From: Aurantimonas endophytica
Lineage (GTDB): Bacteria; Pseudomonadota; Alphaproteobacteria; Rhizobiales; Rhizobiaceae
Direction: 5' to 3'
Length of the DNA stretch: 64,000 bases
Assembly: GCF_014196845.1 (NCBI RefSeq)
Contig: NZ_JACIEM010000001.1
Span: 806,001-870,000 of the forward strand
Shown here: positions 29,500 through 38,305 of the stretch, piece by piece
Layout of the letters: the number at the start of each line of letters is the position of its first letter
Numbering within the stretch: position 1 is the stretch's first letter
Translations under genes and position numbers: made by a program
Notes under the pieces: generated by a model
The model's input: the letters and a program-made list of their open reading frames with translations, nothing else
What the model was told of the DNA's origin: nothing
Database searches by the model: none

Positions 29500-30417
29500 A
29501 TGCCGTTGTCTGAAGACATCGCGGACGTCCGCGACTTCAACCGCTTCTACACCCGTCAAATCGGGCTGCTGGACGAGGGGTTGCTCAGCACGCCGTTCTC
29601 GCTCAGCCAGGCCCGCCTCATCTACGAGATCGCCACGCGGGAGAGCCCGGCGGCGGTCGATGTCGCCCGCTTCCTCGGCATGGACCAGGGGCTTCTCAGC
29701 CGCATGCTAACAGGCCTGGAAGCGCAAGGCATCGTCACACGGGCTCCTTCCGATCGTGACCAGCGGCGTGCCGTTCTCCGACTGACGCAGCAAGGCTCTG
29801 AAGTCTTTGCCCGGCTCGATGCGGCCGCCGCCGACGCCGTGGCGGCCTGGCTGGCGCCGTTGCCGCCGGCGGACCGCCAGCGGCTGGTCGCGGCGATGCG
29901 GGAGCTTCGTCGCCTCCTCACCGCCCGGCGGACGCCGCCGGTCCTGCGTCCGCCTGCCGTCGGCGACCTGGCGTGGGTCACGCATCGCCAGGCCGTTCTC
30001 TACGCCAGCGAATATGGCTTCGACTGGACCTACGAGGCGCTGGTGGCGGGTATCGTGTCGGACTTCGTCACCCGTTTCGAGGCGGATCGCGAACGCTGCT
30101 GGATTGCCGAACAGGATGGCGCGATCGTCGGTTCTGTCTTCGTCGTCAGCCAGTCGGAAAGCGTGGCAAAGCTCCGCCTGCTCTATGTCGAGCCCAGCGC
30201 TCGCGGCCAGGGTCTTGGTGCCGAACTGGTGGGACGGGCGGTCGGCTTTGCCGCTGATGCCGGCTATCGCGACATCACGCTGTGGACGAATTCCGTGCTT
30301 GTCGCGGCGCGCCGGCTCTATGAGGCGGCCGGATTCCGCCTCGTCGGCGAGGAGCCGCACCACAGTTTCGGCTGCGACCTCGTCGGCCAGACATGGAACA
30401 AACGCCTCGCCGACTGA
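29500..30417 (+). CDS. MarR-type regulator fused to a GNAT acetyltransferase
   Basis: A 305-residue two-domain protein. Residues 1 to about 140 are a winged helix of the MarR family (FSLSQARLIYEIATRESPAAVDVARFLGMDQGLLSRMLTGLEAQGIVTR, with SDRDQRRAVLRLTQQG as the wing). Residues about 150-305 are a GNAT fold with the acetyl-CoA loop ARGQGLGAELVGRA and the ending RRLYEAAGFRLVGEEPH. Presumably a ligand- or acetyl-CoA-responsive repressor; the acetyl acceptor is unknown. CGGAG is eight bases before ATG 29500; a GTG three codons earlier is possible. Confidence 0.88.
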   Translation: MPLSEDIADVRDFNRFYTRQIGLLDEGLLSTPFSLSQARLIYEIATRESPAAVDVARFLGMDQGLLSRMLTGLEAQGIVTRAPSDRDQRRAVLRLTQQGSEVFARLDAAAADAVAAWLAPLPPADRQRLVAAMRELRRLLTARRTPPVLRPPAVGDLAWVTHRQAVLYASEYGFDWTYEALVAGIVSDFVTRFEADRERCWIAEQDGAIVGSVFVVSQSESVAKLRLLYVEPSARGQGLGAELVGRAVGFAADAGYRDITLWTNSVLVAARRLYEAAGFRLVGEEPHHSFGCDLVGQTWNKRLAD

Positions 30418-30462
30418 CCGGGCTTTGCTTTCGGAAGCAGCTGCTTGGGTCCGTCTTCGGAT

Positions 30463-32082
30463 TCACTTTGCGAAGGCAGGCGTAAAGGTCCCGCCGGCTG
30501 CCGCCAGCGCTGCCGGCGTGTCGACGTCGGTGCCGGCCGCCGCGCCGATCTCGATTTCCGTCAGCGCCTCGGGATGCGAAGCAATGACCGGAGCGGCGCC
30601 CACGTCGCCCGCCAGCCCGGCGATGGCGTCGGCAAAGCCGGTGGACAGAATCACCGGGTTGCGGCGCCGGCCGCGGTCGGTGGCGGCGACGATGGCGCCT
30701 TTGCCCTCGCCGGTGAACGCGGCGATCAGGCGATCGAGATCGGCGGCGCCCAGCAGCGGCTGGTCGGCGAGCATGACCAGCACGCCATCCGCCGCGGTCG
30801 ACGCGGCGAAGCCGGCCTTCAGCGAGGTCGAGAGCCCGGCCTCGAAGTCCGGGTTGGCGACGATCTCGACCGGCAGTCCCGCGAGCGCCGCCTCGATCGC
30901 CTCGTGCATGTGCCCCACCACCACCCGGACCATTCCGGCGTTGCGCGCGGCGAGCGCCGTCTCCACCGACCGCCGGATCAGCGGGACGCCGCCGAAGGTC
31001 GCCAGCAGCTTGTTCGGGCCGCCCATGCGGCTGGAACGCCCCGCGGCGAGCACGATGATGTCGACGACCGGCTCCGCCGCGGCGGTGTCCGCCTCGCGTG
31101 GCTGCGGCCGCGAGGCAATCTCCATCAACAGCCCGCCGACGCCCATGCGGCGGATATCGGCCGCGGTGACCGGCACGTCCGCCAGGATGCGCTGCAGCAC
31201 CCAGTCGAAGCCGTTCTCCTTCGGACTGCGGGCGCAGCCCGGCGCGCCGAGCACCGGCTGCCCGCCAAGCCGGCCGAGCAGCAGCAGATTGCCCGGATCG
31301 ACCGGCATGCCGAGATGCTCCACCGTGCCGCCGGCCGCCTCGATCGCCGCCGGGATCACGTCGCCCCGGTCGATCACCGCCGAGGCGCCGAAGACCAGCG
31401 TCAGATCGGCGTCGCCCGGCTCTGCCAGCAGCGCCCCGAGCGCCTCGGTGTCGTGCCGGCAGCGCTGTTCACTGACGATGTGGCTGCCAGACGGGGCAAG
31501 CCGGGCCTCGGTCGCCCTTCGGGTCTTGTCGAGCACGCTCGGCTTCACCCCGGGAAGCTCGGTTTGGATCAGCGCCACGCGCCGGGGCCGCCAGGGCGCG
31601 AGCCGGAAGGCCGGTGCCTCCCGCAGCAGCGCCAGCGCCGCTTCGACTGCGGCGCCAGCCACGGCGAGCGGAATGATCTTCACGGTCGCAACCATCCGGC
31701 CAGCTTCTACCGGCTCGTATTCGTCCAGCGTCGCCAGCGTGATCCCCGGGTCGATGGCGTTCAGCGCGTCGACGACGCCGCGATCGGGCAGGAACAGCCC
31801 CGCCGTCTCGGCATACAGGTTGCACCGCCCGGTCGCCGCCTCCGCCACGCGGATACAAGCCGCGCGGAGCGCCTCGCCGATCGCTGCGGCCGCTGCGTCC
31901 TCGGCGAGATCGCCGGGATCGAGCCGCGCGGCGACGATCTCCGTCACGCCGGCCGAACGCAATGCCGCCAGATCCTCCGCCGCAAGCCTGGCGCCCTTCT
32001 TCAGCCGACGGTCCGGCAGGCTGCGCGAATGCGCCAGGATCGCGCCTTCGGCCTCGTCGACGGGGACGCGGCCGAAGATCAT
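30463..32082 (-). CDS. Molybdopterin-binding domain fused to MobA-like nucleotidyltransferase (MocA type)
   Basis: A 539-residue fusion. Residues 1 to about 335 resemble the molybdopterin-binding region of MoeA/MogA-like proteins (VFGASAVIDRGDVIPAAIEAAGG and PVLGAPGCARSPKENGFDWVLQRI). Residues about 341-535 are a nucleotidyltransferase with LAAGRSSRMGGPNKLL, then the LADQPLL metal-binding aspartate. MocA-type domains attach CMP to molybdopterin to make the cytosine dinucleotide cofactor used by xanthine-dehydrogenase-family enzymes. The start codon overlaps the XdhC C-terminal gene (ATGA), so it is translated with that operon. Confidence 0.85.
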   Translation of the reverse strand: MIFGRVPVDEAEGAILAHSRSLPDRRLKKGARLAAEDLAALRSAGVTEIVAARLDPGDLAEDAAAAAIGEALRAACIRVAEAATGRCNLYAETAGLFLPDRGVVDALNAIDPGITLATLDEYEPVEAGRMVATVKIIPLAVAGAAVEAALALLREAPAFRLAPWRPRRVALIQTELPGVKPSVLDKTRRATEARLAPSGSHIVSEQRCRHDTEALGALLAEPGDADLTLVFGASAVIDRGDVIPAAIEAAGGTVEHLGMPVDPGNLLLLGRLGGQPVLGAPGCARSPKENGFDWVLQRILADVPVTAADIRRMGVGGLLMEIASRPQPREADTAAAEPVVDIIVLAAGRSSRMGGPNKLLATFGGVPLIRRSVETALAARNAGMVRVVVGHMHEAIEAALAGLPVEIVANPDFEAGLSTSLKAGFAASTAADGVLVMLADQPLLGAADLDRLIAAFTGEGKGAIVAATDRGRRRNPVILSTGFADAIAGLAGDVGAAPVIASHPEALTEIEIGAAAGTDVDTPAALAAAGGTFTPAFAK

Positions 32083-32795
32083 GCCGCTGCCGTCTCGCCG
32101 CGGCGCTCGGCGAACATCTTGCGCTTGCGGAAGCCGGCGATCACCGAGGCGAGGATGGCGACGGCGATCTCGCCCGGCGCCGAGGCGCCGATATCGGCGC
32201 CGATCGGCGCCTCGATCCGCTCGATCGCCTGCGGCGAAAGCCCCGCTTCAGTCAGGCGCTCGACCCGACGCGCATGGGTCTTCCGGCTGCCGAGGGCACC
32301 GACATAGAAGCAGCCGACCTTCAGCGCCTCGATCAGCGGATAGTCGTCGATCTTGGGGTCGTGGGTGATCGCGCAGACCGCCGTGTAGGGATCGAGCGGC
32401 CGGCCGGCCAGCACGTCCTGCGGCCATTCGGCATGCAGCGGCACGCCCGGGAAACGGTCGGCGGTGGCAAAGGCCGTGCGCGGATCGATGATCTCGACGT
32501 CGTAGCCGGCAAGCTTCGCCATCGGCGCCAATGCCTGGCTGATGTGCACGGCGCCGATCACCACGAGCCGGGCCGGCGGCAGATGTGCGTTCATGAACAT
32601 CTCGCCAGCTTCGGTCTCGACGATGCCAGACTTGCCGGCGCGGATGGCGCGGCCAATCGCCTCGCCGAGCGGATCGCCGGCGAGTTCCGCCTCGCGCACC
32701 AGCCGCTGCCGGCCGCTCGCGAGGTCGGTGACCACGACGGCGGCGCGGCGGGCTGCGCGTTCCTCGTTGAGCTCTGCGAGCAGCGCGCGGTCCAT
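32079..32795 (-). CDS. XdhC-family protein, Rossmann C-terminal part (CoxF/CoxI type)
   Basis: A 238-residue protein carrying the XdhC C-terminal Rossmann domain (LVVIGAVHISQALAPMAKLAGYDVEIIDPR, and GALGSRKTHARRVERL near the end). XdhC proteins hold the molybdenum cofactor, protect its sulfurated form and insert it into xanthine-dehydrogenase-type enzymes. Here the N-terminal XdhC domain is a separate gene immediately upstream; the two frames share the base at 32795. The chosen start MDRALLAELNEERAARRAAV coincides with the stop of that gene. Confidence 0.85.
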   Translation of the reverse strand: MDRALLAELNEERAARRAAVVVTDLASGRQRLVREAELAGDPLGEAIGRAIRAGKSGIVETEAGEMFMNAHLPPARLVVIGAVHISQALAPMAKLAGYDVEIIDPRTAFATADRFPGVPLHAEWPQDVLAGRPLDPYTAVCAITHDPKIDDYPLIEALKVGCFYVGALGSRKTHARRVERLTEAGLSPQAIERIEAPIGADIGASAPGEIAVAILASVIAGFRKRKMFAERRGETAAA

Positions 32796-33121
32796 CAGTT
32801 CACTCGCTCGACATAGACCCGGATGCGCCCGCCGCAGGAGAGGCCCACCTGCCAGGCCGTCTCGTCGGCAACGCCGAACTCCAGCATGCGCGGCTCGCCC
32901 GCCTCGATGATATCGGTCGCCTCGGCGACCACCGCCCCCTCGACGCAGCCGCCGGACACCGATCCTTCGAAATTGCCGTCGGAGTCGATCACCAGATGGC
33001 TGCCGGTCGGCCGCGGCGCCGAGCCCCATGTCTCGACCACGGTGGCGAGCGCCACGCGCCGCCCCTCCGCAGCCCAGGCTTCCGCCGTCTTCAGGACGTC
33101 GAATTCGCTCGTTTCAGACAT
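32795..33121 (-). CDS. XdhC-family protein, N-terminal domain only
   Basis: A 108-residue protein equal to the XdhC/CoxI N-terminal domain: RRVALATVVETWGSAPRPTGSHLVI, SVSGGCVEGAVV with the conserved cysteine, and LSCGGRIRVYVE with a second one. These cysteines have been implicated in cofactor handling in the family. The stop overlaps the start of the C-terminal half. The gene follows the VWA gene by 41 bases. Confidence 0.85.
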   Translation of the reverse strand: MSETSEFDVLKTAEAWAAEGRRVALATVVETWGSAPRPTGSHLVIDSDGNFEGSVSGGCVEGAVVAEATDIIEAGEPRMLEFGVADETAWQVGLSCGGRIRVYVERVN

Positions 33122-33162
33122 TGTCGCTCTCCTTGAGCCAGCGGCACTTTTCGACGCCCCGA

Positions 33163-34410
33163 TCAGGCGGCGATCGAACGCTCGGCCGCCTCGAGCCAGA
33201 GCTTCGGATCGGCATTGCGGCCGCCGGTGCCCGACAGCGCGTCGCAGAGCGCGCCCATCGCCTCCAGCGAATGCACCGACCGGAACTCGTCGACATGCGG
33301 CAGGATGGCCCTCACGCCCTTAGCCCGCGCGGCAAAGCCGTCGAAGCGCAGAAGCGGGTTGAGCCAGATCAGCCGCCGACAGGATTTATGCAGCCGCTCC
33401 ATCTCGTGCGAGAGGTCCTCGACCGAATCTCGTTCGAGGCCATCGGTGATCAGCAGCACGACGGCCCCCTGGTTGAGCACCCGCCGCGACCAGTCGCGGT
33501 TGAACGCGCCGAGCGCCGCGCCGATGCGGGTGCCGCCGGACCAGTCGCGCACCGCGTCGGCGCAGTCGGCCAGCGCCTCGTCGGGGTCCTTGCGGCGCAT
33601 TTGCCGCGTGACGTTGGTGAGCCGCGTCCCGAAGAGGAACGTGTGCACCCGCCGCCGCTTCTCGGTCAGGGCGTGCAGGAAATGCAGGAAGATCCGCGTG
33701 TACTGGCTCATCGAGCCGGAGATGTCGGCGATGATCACCAACGGCGGATGAATCTCCCGGCGCGAGCGGAACTTCGGCAGCACGAGGTCGCCGCCGGTGC
33801 GCATCGACGCCCGCATCATCGCCCTCGGGTCGATCCGCGCACCGCGCGAGTCCGGCCTGTATCGCCGGGTCGTCACCTTGTCCGCCGGCAGCCGCAGTGC
33901 GGCGATGGCGCGCTTGGCCTCCGCCACCTCGGCCAGCGTCATCTGCGCGAAGTCTTTCCGCCGAAGCACCTCGTCGCCGGAAACGGTGAGGCTGGCGTCG
34001 ATCTCCAGCTGCGGCTTCTCCTGGCGCGTCAGGCGCTGCTCGGCGTCCTCGAACATCGCCTCGGCCGCACGCCCCTCGCCGGCCCGCTTCTTCTCGTCCG
34101 AAGGCCGGGCCGGTGCCGTCGGCGAGAACATCGCGATCATCTTCTCGATCAACTCGCGCGAGCGCCAGAACAGCCGGAACGCCTCGTCGTAAACCGCGTC
34201 GTCCTCATGCCGGGTGACGAGGACAGCATGGAGTGTCCAGTAGAAATCGTCCCGTGAGGAAAGCCCGGCCACCTTCACCGCCTCGATCGCGTCGATCGTC
34301 GTCGAGGGCCCGAGCTTCAGCCCGGCCTTGCGCAGGGCGCGGGCAAAATAGACGATGTTGTCGGCCAACCGGCCTTCGGGATCGGCGCGTGTCGGCGAAA
34401 GGTCGCTCAT
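33163..34410 (-). CDS. coxE: VWA-domain protein of the CoxE type
   Basis: A 415-residue protein. The C-terminal von Willebrand factor A domain has a metal-ion-dependent adhesion site DISGSMS at residues 229-235 and ITDGLERD further on; the N-terminal half is the CoxE helical region (NIVYFARALRKAGLKLGPS). With its MoxR partner, CoxE acts as a chaperone-like module in maturation of CO-dehydrogenase-type molybdenum hydroxylases (CoxD and CoxE in Oligotropha). The ATG is four bases after the MoxR stop, so the pair is translationally coupled. Confidence 0.88.
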   Translation of the reverse strand: MSDLSPTRADPEGRLADNIVYFARALRKAGLKLGPSTTIDAIEAVKVAGLSSRDDFYWTLHAVLVTRHEDDAVYDEAFRLFWRSRELIEKMIAMFSPTAPARPSDEKKRAGEGRAAEAMFEDAEQRLTRQEKPQLEIDASLTVSGDEVLRRKDFAQMTLAEVAEAKRAIAALRLPADKVTTRRYRPDSRGARIDPRAMMRASMRTGGDLVLPKFRSRREIHPPLVIIADISGSMSQYTRIFLHFLHALTEKRRRVHTFLFGTRLTNVTRQMRRKDPDEALADCADAVRDWSGGTRIGAALGAFNRDWSRRVLNQGAVVLLITDGLERDSVEDLSHEMERLHKSCRRLIWLNPLLRFDGFAARAKGVRAILPHVDEFRSVHSLEAMGALCDALSGTGGRNADPKLWLEAAERSIAA

Positions 34411-34414
34411 CGTA

Positions 34415-35329
<915 letters not shown>

Positions 35330-35368
35330 GATGGTGGCTTCCTGTGGGTCCAGGGCAGATGCGTCAGG

Positions 35369-35875
35369 CTAGAGCGTGCGATAGCGCCGGTCGAGATACA
35401 CGAGAGACGGGCCGGGCGGGCCGCTGCGCAGCGCCACGACCTCCCCGATCATAACCCGGTGCGTGGCGACGAGCCTCGTGTCGCGCATCCGGCAGTCGAA
35501 GCCCGCGAGCGCCGAGCGCAGCACGGGCGCGCCCGTCTGCAGGATATCCCATTCGCCCAGCGCGAATCGATCGTCCGGGTCGAGCCCGCCCTCGCCGGCA
35601 AAGGCACGCGCCAGCTTCTCGTCGGCGCCGGACATGAGATTGAGCGCGAAATTGCCGTTCTCCGCGAAGCGGTCGTTGGCCGGGCTCGAGGTGTTGAGAC
35701 AGACCAGCAGCGTCGCCGGCTCGTCCGAGACGGAACAGGCGGACGACACGGTCACGCCGCGGCGTCCCGCCGGTCCCTCGGTCGTCACCAGGTGCACTGC
35801 GGACGCAAAGCGACTCATCGCCTGGCGAAAGCTGTCGCGGTCGATCGTCGATGTGGTCAGCAAACATTCTTCCAT
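35369..35875 (-). CDS. Flavin reductase (RutF/HpaC-like)
   Basis: A 168-residue flavin-reductase-like domain protein. FRQAMSRFASAVHLVTTEGPAGRRGVTVSSACSVSDEPATLLVCLN is the FMN-binding N-terminal part and SLVYLDRRYRTL the family ending; the overall pattern is close to RutF, which supplies reduced FMN to the pyrimidine-opening monooxygenase. No monooxygenase partner is adjacent. ATG 35875 has a weak ribosome binding site; an in-frame TTG a few codons in, with GGAAGA before it, is possible. 39 bases upstream of the MoxR gene, same strand. Confidence 0.82.
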   Translation of the reverse strand: MEECLLTTSTIDRDSFRQAMSRFASAVHLVTTEGPAGRRGVTVSSACSVSDEPATLLVCLNTSSPANDRFAENGNFALNLMSGADEKLARAFAGEGGLDPDDRFALGEWDILQTGAPVLRSALAGFDCRMRDTRLVATHRVMIGEVVALRSGPPGPSLVYLDRRYRTL

Positions 35876-36067
35876 GCATTGCGGCCGGATCCCGTACCGT
35901 TCACCGGACAAGATAGTGCGGCAGGAGGGGATTCGCACGGGGGCGACGGCCGGCGCTCGCATACAGCGCGTTCGCTCATCGGTGAACGAGCTGTCGGCTC
36001 CGTCGCGACGGTCCCGCCGCAGCCTCGCGGTCTCGTCAATACAGGCGTGCCGCGATAAGGTCGGGGC

Positions 36068-37186
36068 ATGTCCGACGCATCCCTGCCGCGCAGCAAGCTC
36101 CGCCTCACGCTCTTTCTCGCCGCCTGGCTGGTCTCCCCGGCAGGGGCGCAGCAGCCCGTGGCGCCGGTGGTCATCGGCGTCGCCGCCCCGTTGTCGGGCA
36201 GCGAGGCGATTCTGGGCGAGCAGTTGAGGAGCGGCGTGGAGGCCGCCGTGGCCCGCCTGTCGGGCACCGACGGGCGGGCGGAGACCGTGACCGCCGATAC
36301 GGCCTGCTCGGCGGAAGGCGGTCGCCAGGCAGCGGAGACGTTCGTTGCGACGGACGTGGCGATCGTCGTCGGCTTCCTCTGCACCGAAGCCCTGGAGGCG
36401 GCATTGCCGGTCCTGCGGACAGCGGCAATCCCCACGCTCAACGTCGGGGTGCGGGCGAACCGACTGACCGACCGGCGCGAACGAACCGGGGACCTGATTT
36501 GGCGAATCGCGCCGCGATCAGATGCGGAAGCGGCCAAGGTCGCCCAGATCCTCGCCTCGCGTTGGCGGGACCAGCCATTCGGGCTCGTTGAAGACGGCTC
36601 GATAACCGCGCGGGGCCTGACCGACTCCGTGCGGCGCCTGCTCGAGGAGCAGGGAATGGTGCCGCAGACGATCGACAATTATCGCCCCGCCGAAGAGAAG
36701 CAGTTTGCGCTGGTCCGCCGCCTGGAACGCACCGGCGTCACAAGATTCGTCATCGCGGGCGATCGGCCGGACATCGCGACCATCGCCCGCGACGCCGGCG
36801 AGCTGGGGCTCGAGCTTGAGATCGTCGGCGGTGAGTCGCTGCTCGACGAGGCGAGCATCGACGTGCCCCTGCCCGACGGCGTCGTCGCCGTCGCGCCGCG
36901 CATGCGTTTTCCGGAACTGGCCGGCAGCGCCGACGCGCCGACGCCGGCGGACGATACGGCGCCGAAAGGGTATTTCGGCCCGGCCTTCGCCGCGACCGAG
37001 ATCGCCGTCGCCGCGGTGCGGGCGGCCCGCGAGAGCAGCCGGACGGTCCCGGCCGTGCTCCAGTCCGGCGCTTTCGCGACGGAACTCGGTACCGTGCGCT
37101 TCGACGCGAAAGGCGATTCCGATCTCGACCTCTACCGGGTCTTCGTCTGGCGCGGCGACCGCTTCGCCGACGAAGCCGGTGGCTGA
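36068..37186 (+). CDS. Solitary periplasmic binding protein of the LivK type
   Basis: A 372-residue exported protein: signal peptide to about AGAQQ, then VVIGVAAPLSGSEAILGEQLRSG, the first-lobe motif of branched-chain-amino-acid-type binding proteins. The remaining lobe structure is kept (FVATDVAIVVGFLCTEALEAALPVL). There are no permease or ATPase genes next to it, and its similarity to the operon-borne binding protein at 7030 is only at family level. The ligand is unknown. Its stop is three bases before the P1 peptidase start, so the two are probably co-transcribed and may share a substrate. Confidence 0.82.
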   Translation: MSDASLPRSKLRLTLFLAAWLVSPAGAQQPVAPVVIGVAAPLSGSEAILGEQLRSGVEAAVARLSGTDGRAETVTADTACSAEGGRQAAETFVATDVAIVVGFLCTEALEAALPVLRTAAIPTLNVGVRANRLTDRRERTGDLIWRIAPRSDAEAAKVAQILASRWRDQPFGLVEDGSITARGLTDSVRRLLEEQGMVPQTIDNYRPAEEKQFALVRRLERTGVTRFVIAGDRPDIATIARDAGELGLELEIVGGESLLDEASIDVPLPDGVVAVAPRMRFPELAGSADAPTPADDTAPKGYFGPAFAATEIAVAAVRAARESSRTVPAVLQSGAFATELGTVRFDAKGDSDLDLYRVFVWRGDRFADEAGG

Positions 37187-37189
37187 GCC

Positions 37190-38194
37190 ATGGCCGCGTG
37201 GCGGGCAGGACCCCGCAACCTTCTCACCGACATCGCCGGCATACGCGTCGGCCATGCAGACGACGCAGCCCTGAAGAGTGGCACCACAGCCGTTGTCTTC
37301 GACCAGCCGGCCGTCGCCTCGGTGTCGATCCTCGGCGGCGCGCCCGGCACGCGGGAGACCGCGCTGCTGGAGCCGGAGAACACCGTGCAGGCGATCGATG
37401 CGCTGGGACTGTCGGGCGGCTCGGCCTTCGGCCTCGATTCGGCGGCGGGCGTGATGGCATTCCTGGCCGAACAAGGTCGCGGCTTCGAAGTCGCGGGAGC
37501 ACACGTCCCGATCGTCCCGGCGGCCATCCTCTTCGATCTCGCCAATGGCGGCGACAAGACCTGGGGCCGCTTTCCGCCGTATCGTGATCTCGGCTATGCG
37601 GCGGCGGCCGGTGCCGGTGCCGATTTCGTCATCGGCAGCGTCGGCGCGGGCGCCGGCTGCACGACGGCGACGGTCAAAGGCGGGCTCGGATCTGCTTCCA
37701 CGGTCCTGGAAAGCGGCGTCACCGTTGCCGCCCTGGTCGCAGTGAATGCCGTCGGCTCTCCCCTCGTCGGATCGACGCGGCATTTCTGGGCTGCCCCCTT
37801 CGAGATCGACGACGAGTTCGGTCGTCTCGGCCAGCCGGCGCCCTGGCCGTTGGACGGGGTCGAGGTCCGGACCAAGCTCGACGCCCGGCCCGGGGGCAAC
37901 ACGACGATCGGCATCGTCGCCACCGACGCCGTGCTCGACAAGGCCGGCGCCCGGCGCCTCGCCATCGCCGGGCAGGATGGCTACGCCCGCGCCCTCTGGC
38001 CGGCCCATACCGACCTCGACGGCGACCTGGTCTTCGGTGTCGCGACAGGCGGAAGCGGCGCCGTGCTCGATCGGCGCCAGCGCGCCGAACTCGGCGCCGC
38101 AGCCGCCGCCACCATGGCCCGCGCCATCGCACGCGGCGTCTTCGCTGCCAGGGCGGCGGCGGGAGATCGCCTGCCGGCGTGGTCAAGCCTTTAA
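37190..38194 (+). CDS. P1-family peptidase (DmpA/L-aminopeptidase-D-esterase type)
   Basis: A 334-residue enzyme of the DmpA fold, an N-terminal-nucleophile hydrolase that cleaves itself into alpha and beta chains. The processing site is in ARPGGNTTIGIVATDA, cleavage expected between Asn237 and Thr238, leaving Thr as nucleophile. LLTDIAGIRVGHADD and LSGGSAFGLDSAAGVMAFL are the family N-terminal motifs. Members release N-terminal D- or beta-amino acids or act on esters and lactams. No signal peptide, so cytoplasmic. Confidence 0.88.
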   Translation: MAAWRAGPRNLLTDIAGIRVGHADDAALKSGTTAVVFDQPAVASVSILGGAPGTRETALLEPENTVQAIDALGLSGGSAFGLDSAAGVMAFLAEQGRGFEVAGAHVPIVPAAILFDLANGGDKTWGRFPPYRDLGYAAAAGAGADFVIGSVGAGAGCTTATVKGGLGSASTVLESGVTVAALVAVNAVGSPLVGSTRHFWAAPFEIDDEFGRLGQPAPWPLDGVEVRTKLDARPGGNTTIGIVATDAVLDKAGARRLAIAGQDGYARALWPAHTDLDGDLVFGVATGGSGAVLDRRQRAELGAAAAATMARAIARGVFAARAAAGDRLPAWSSL

Positions 38195-38305
38195 CTGACG
38201 TTGGCGAGGTCTCGTCCTGCAGACCCGGGCCCCGTGTTGTTGAGGTGCCCTTCCCGGTCTGTTAGACGGCGCGGTAGCCCTCCCATGCCCCGAAAGTGAC
38301 CGCCG

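Noticed and set aside
32795-33121. A frameshift splitting xdhC
   Set aside because: Both parts are complete domains with overlapping stop and start, and split XdhC pairs are familiar in cox-type clusters; nothing points to sequence error.
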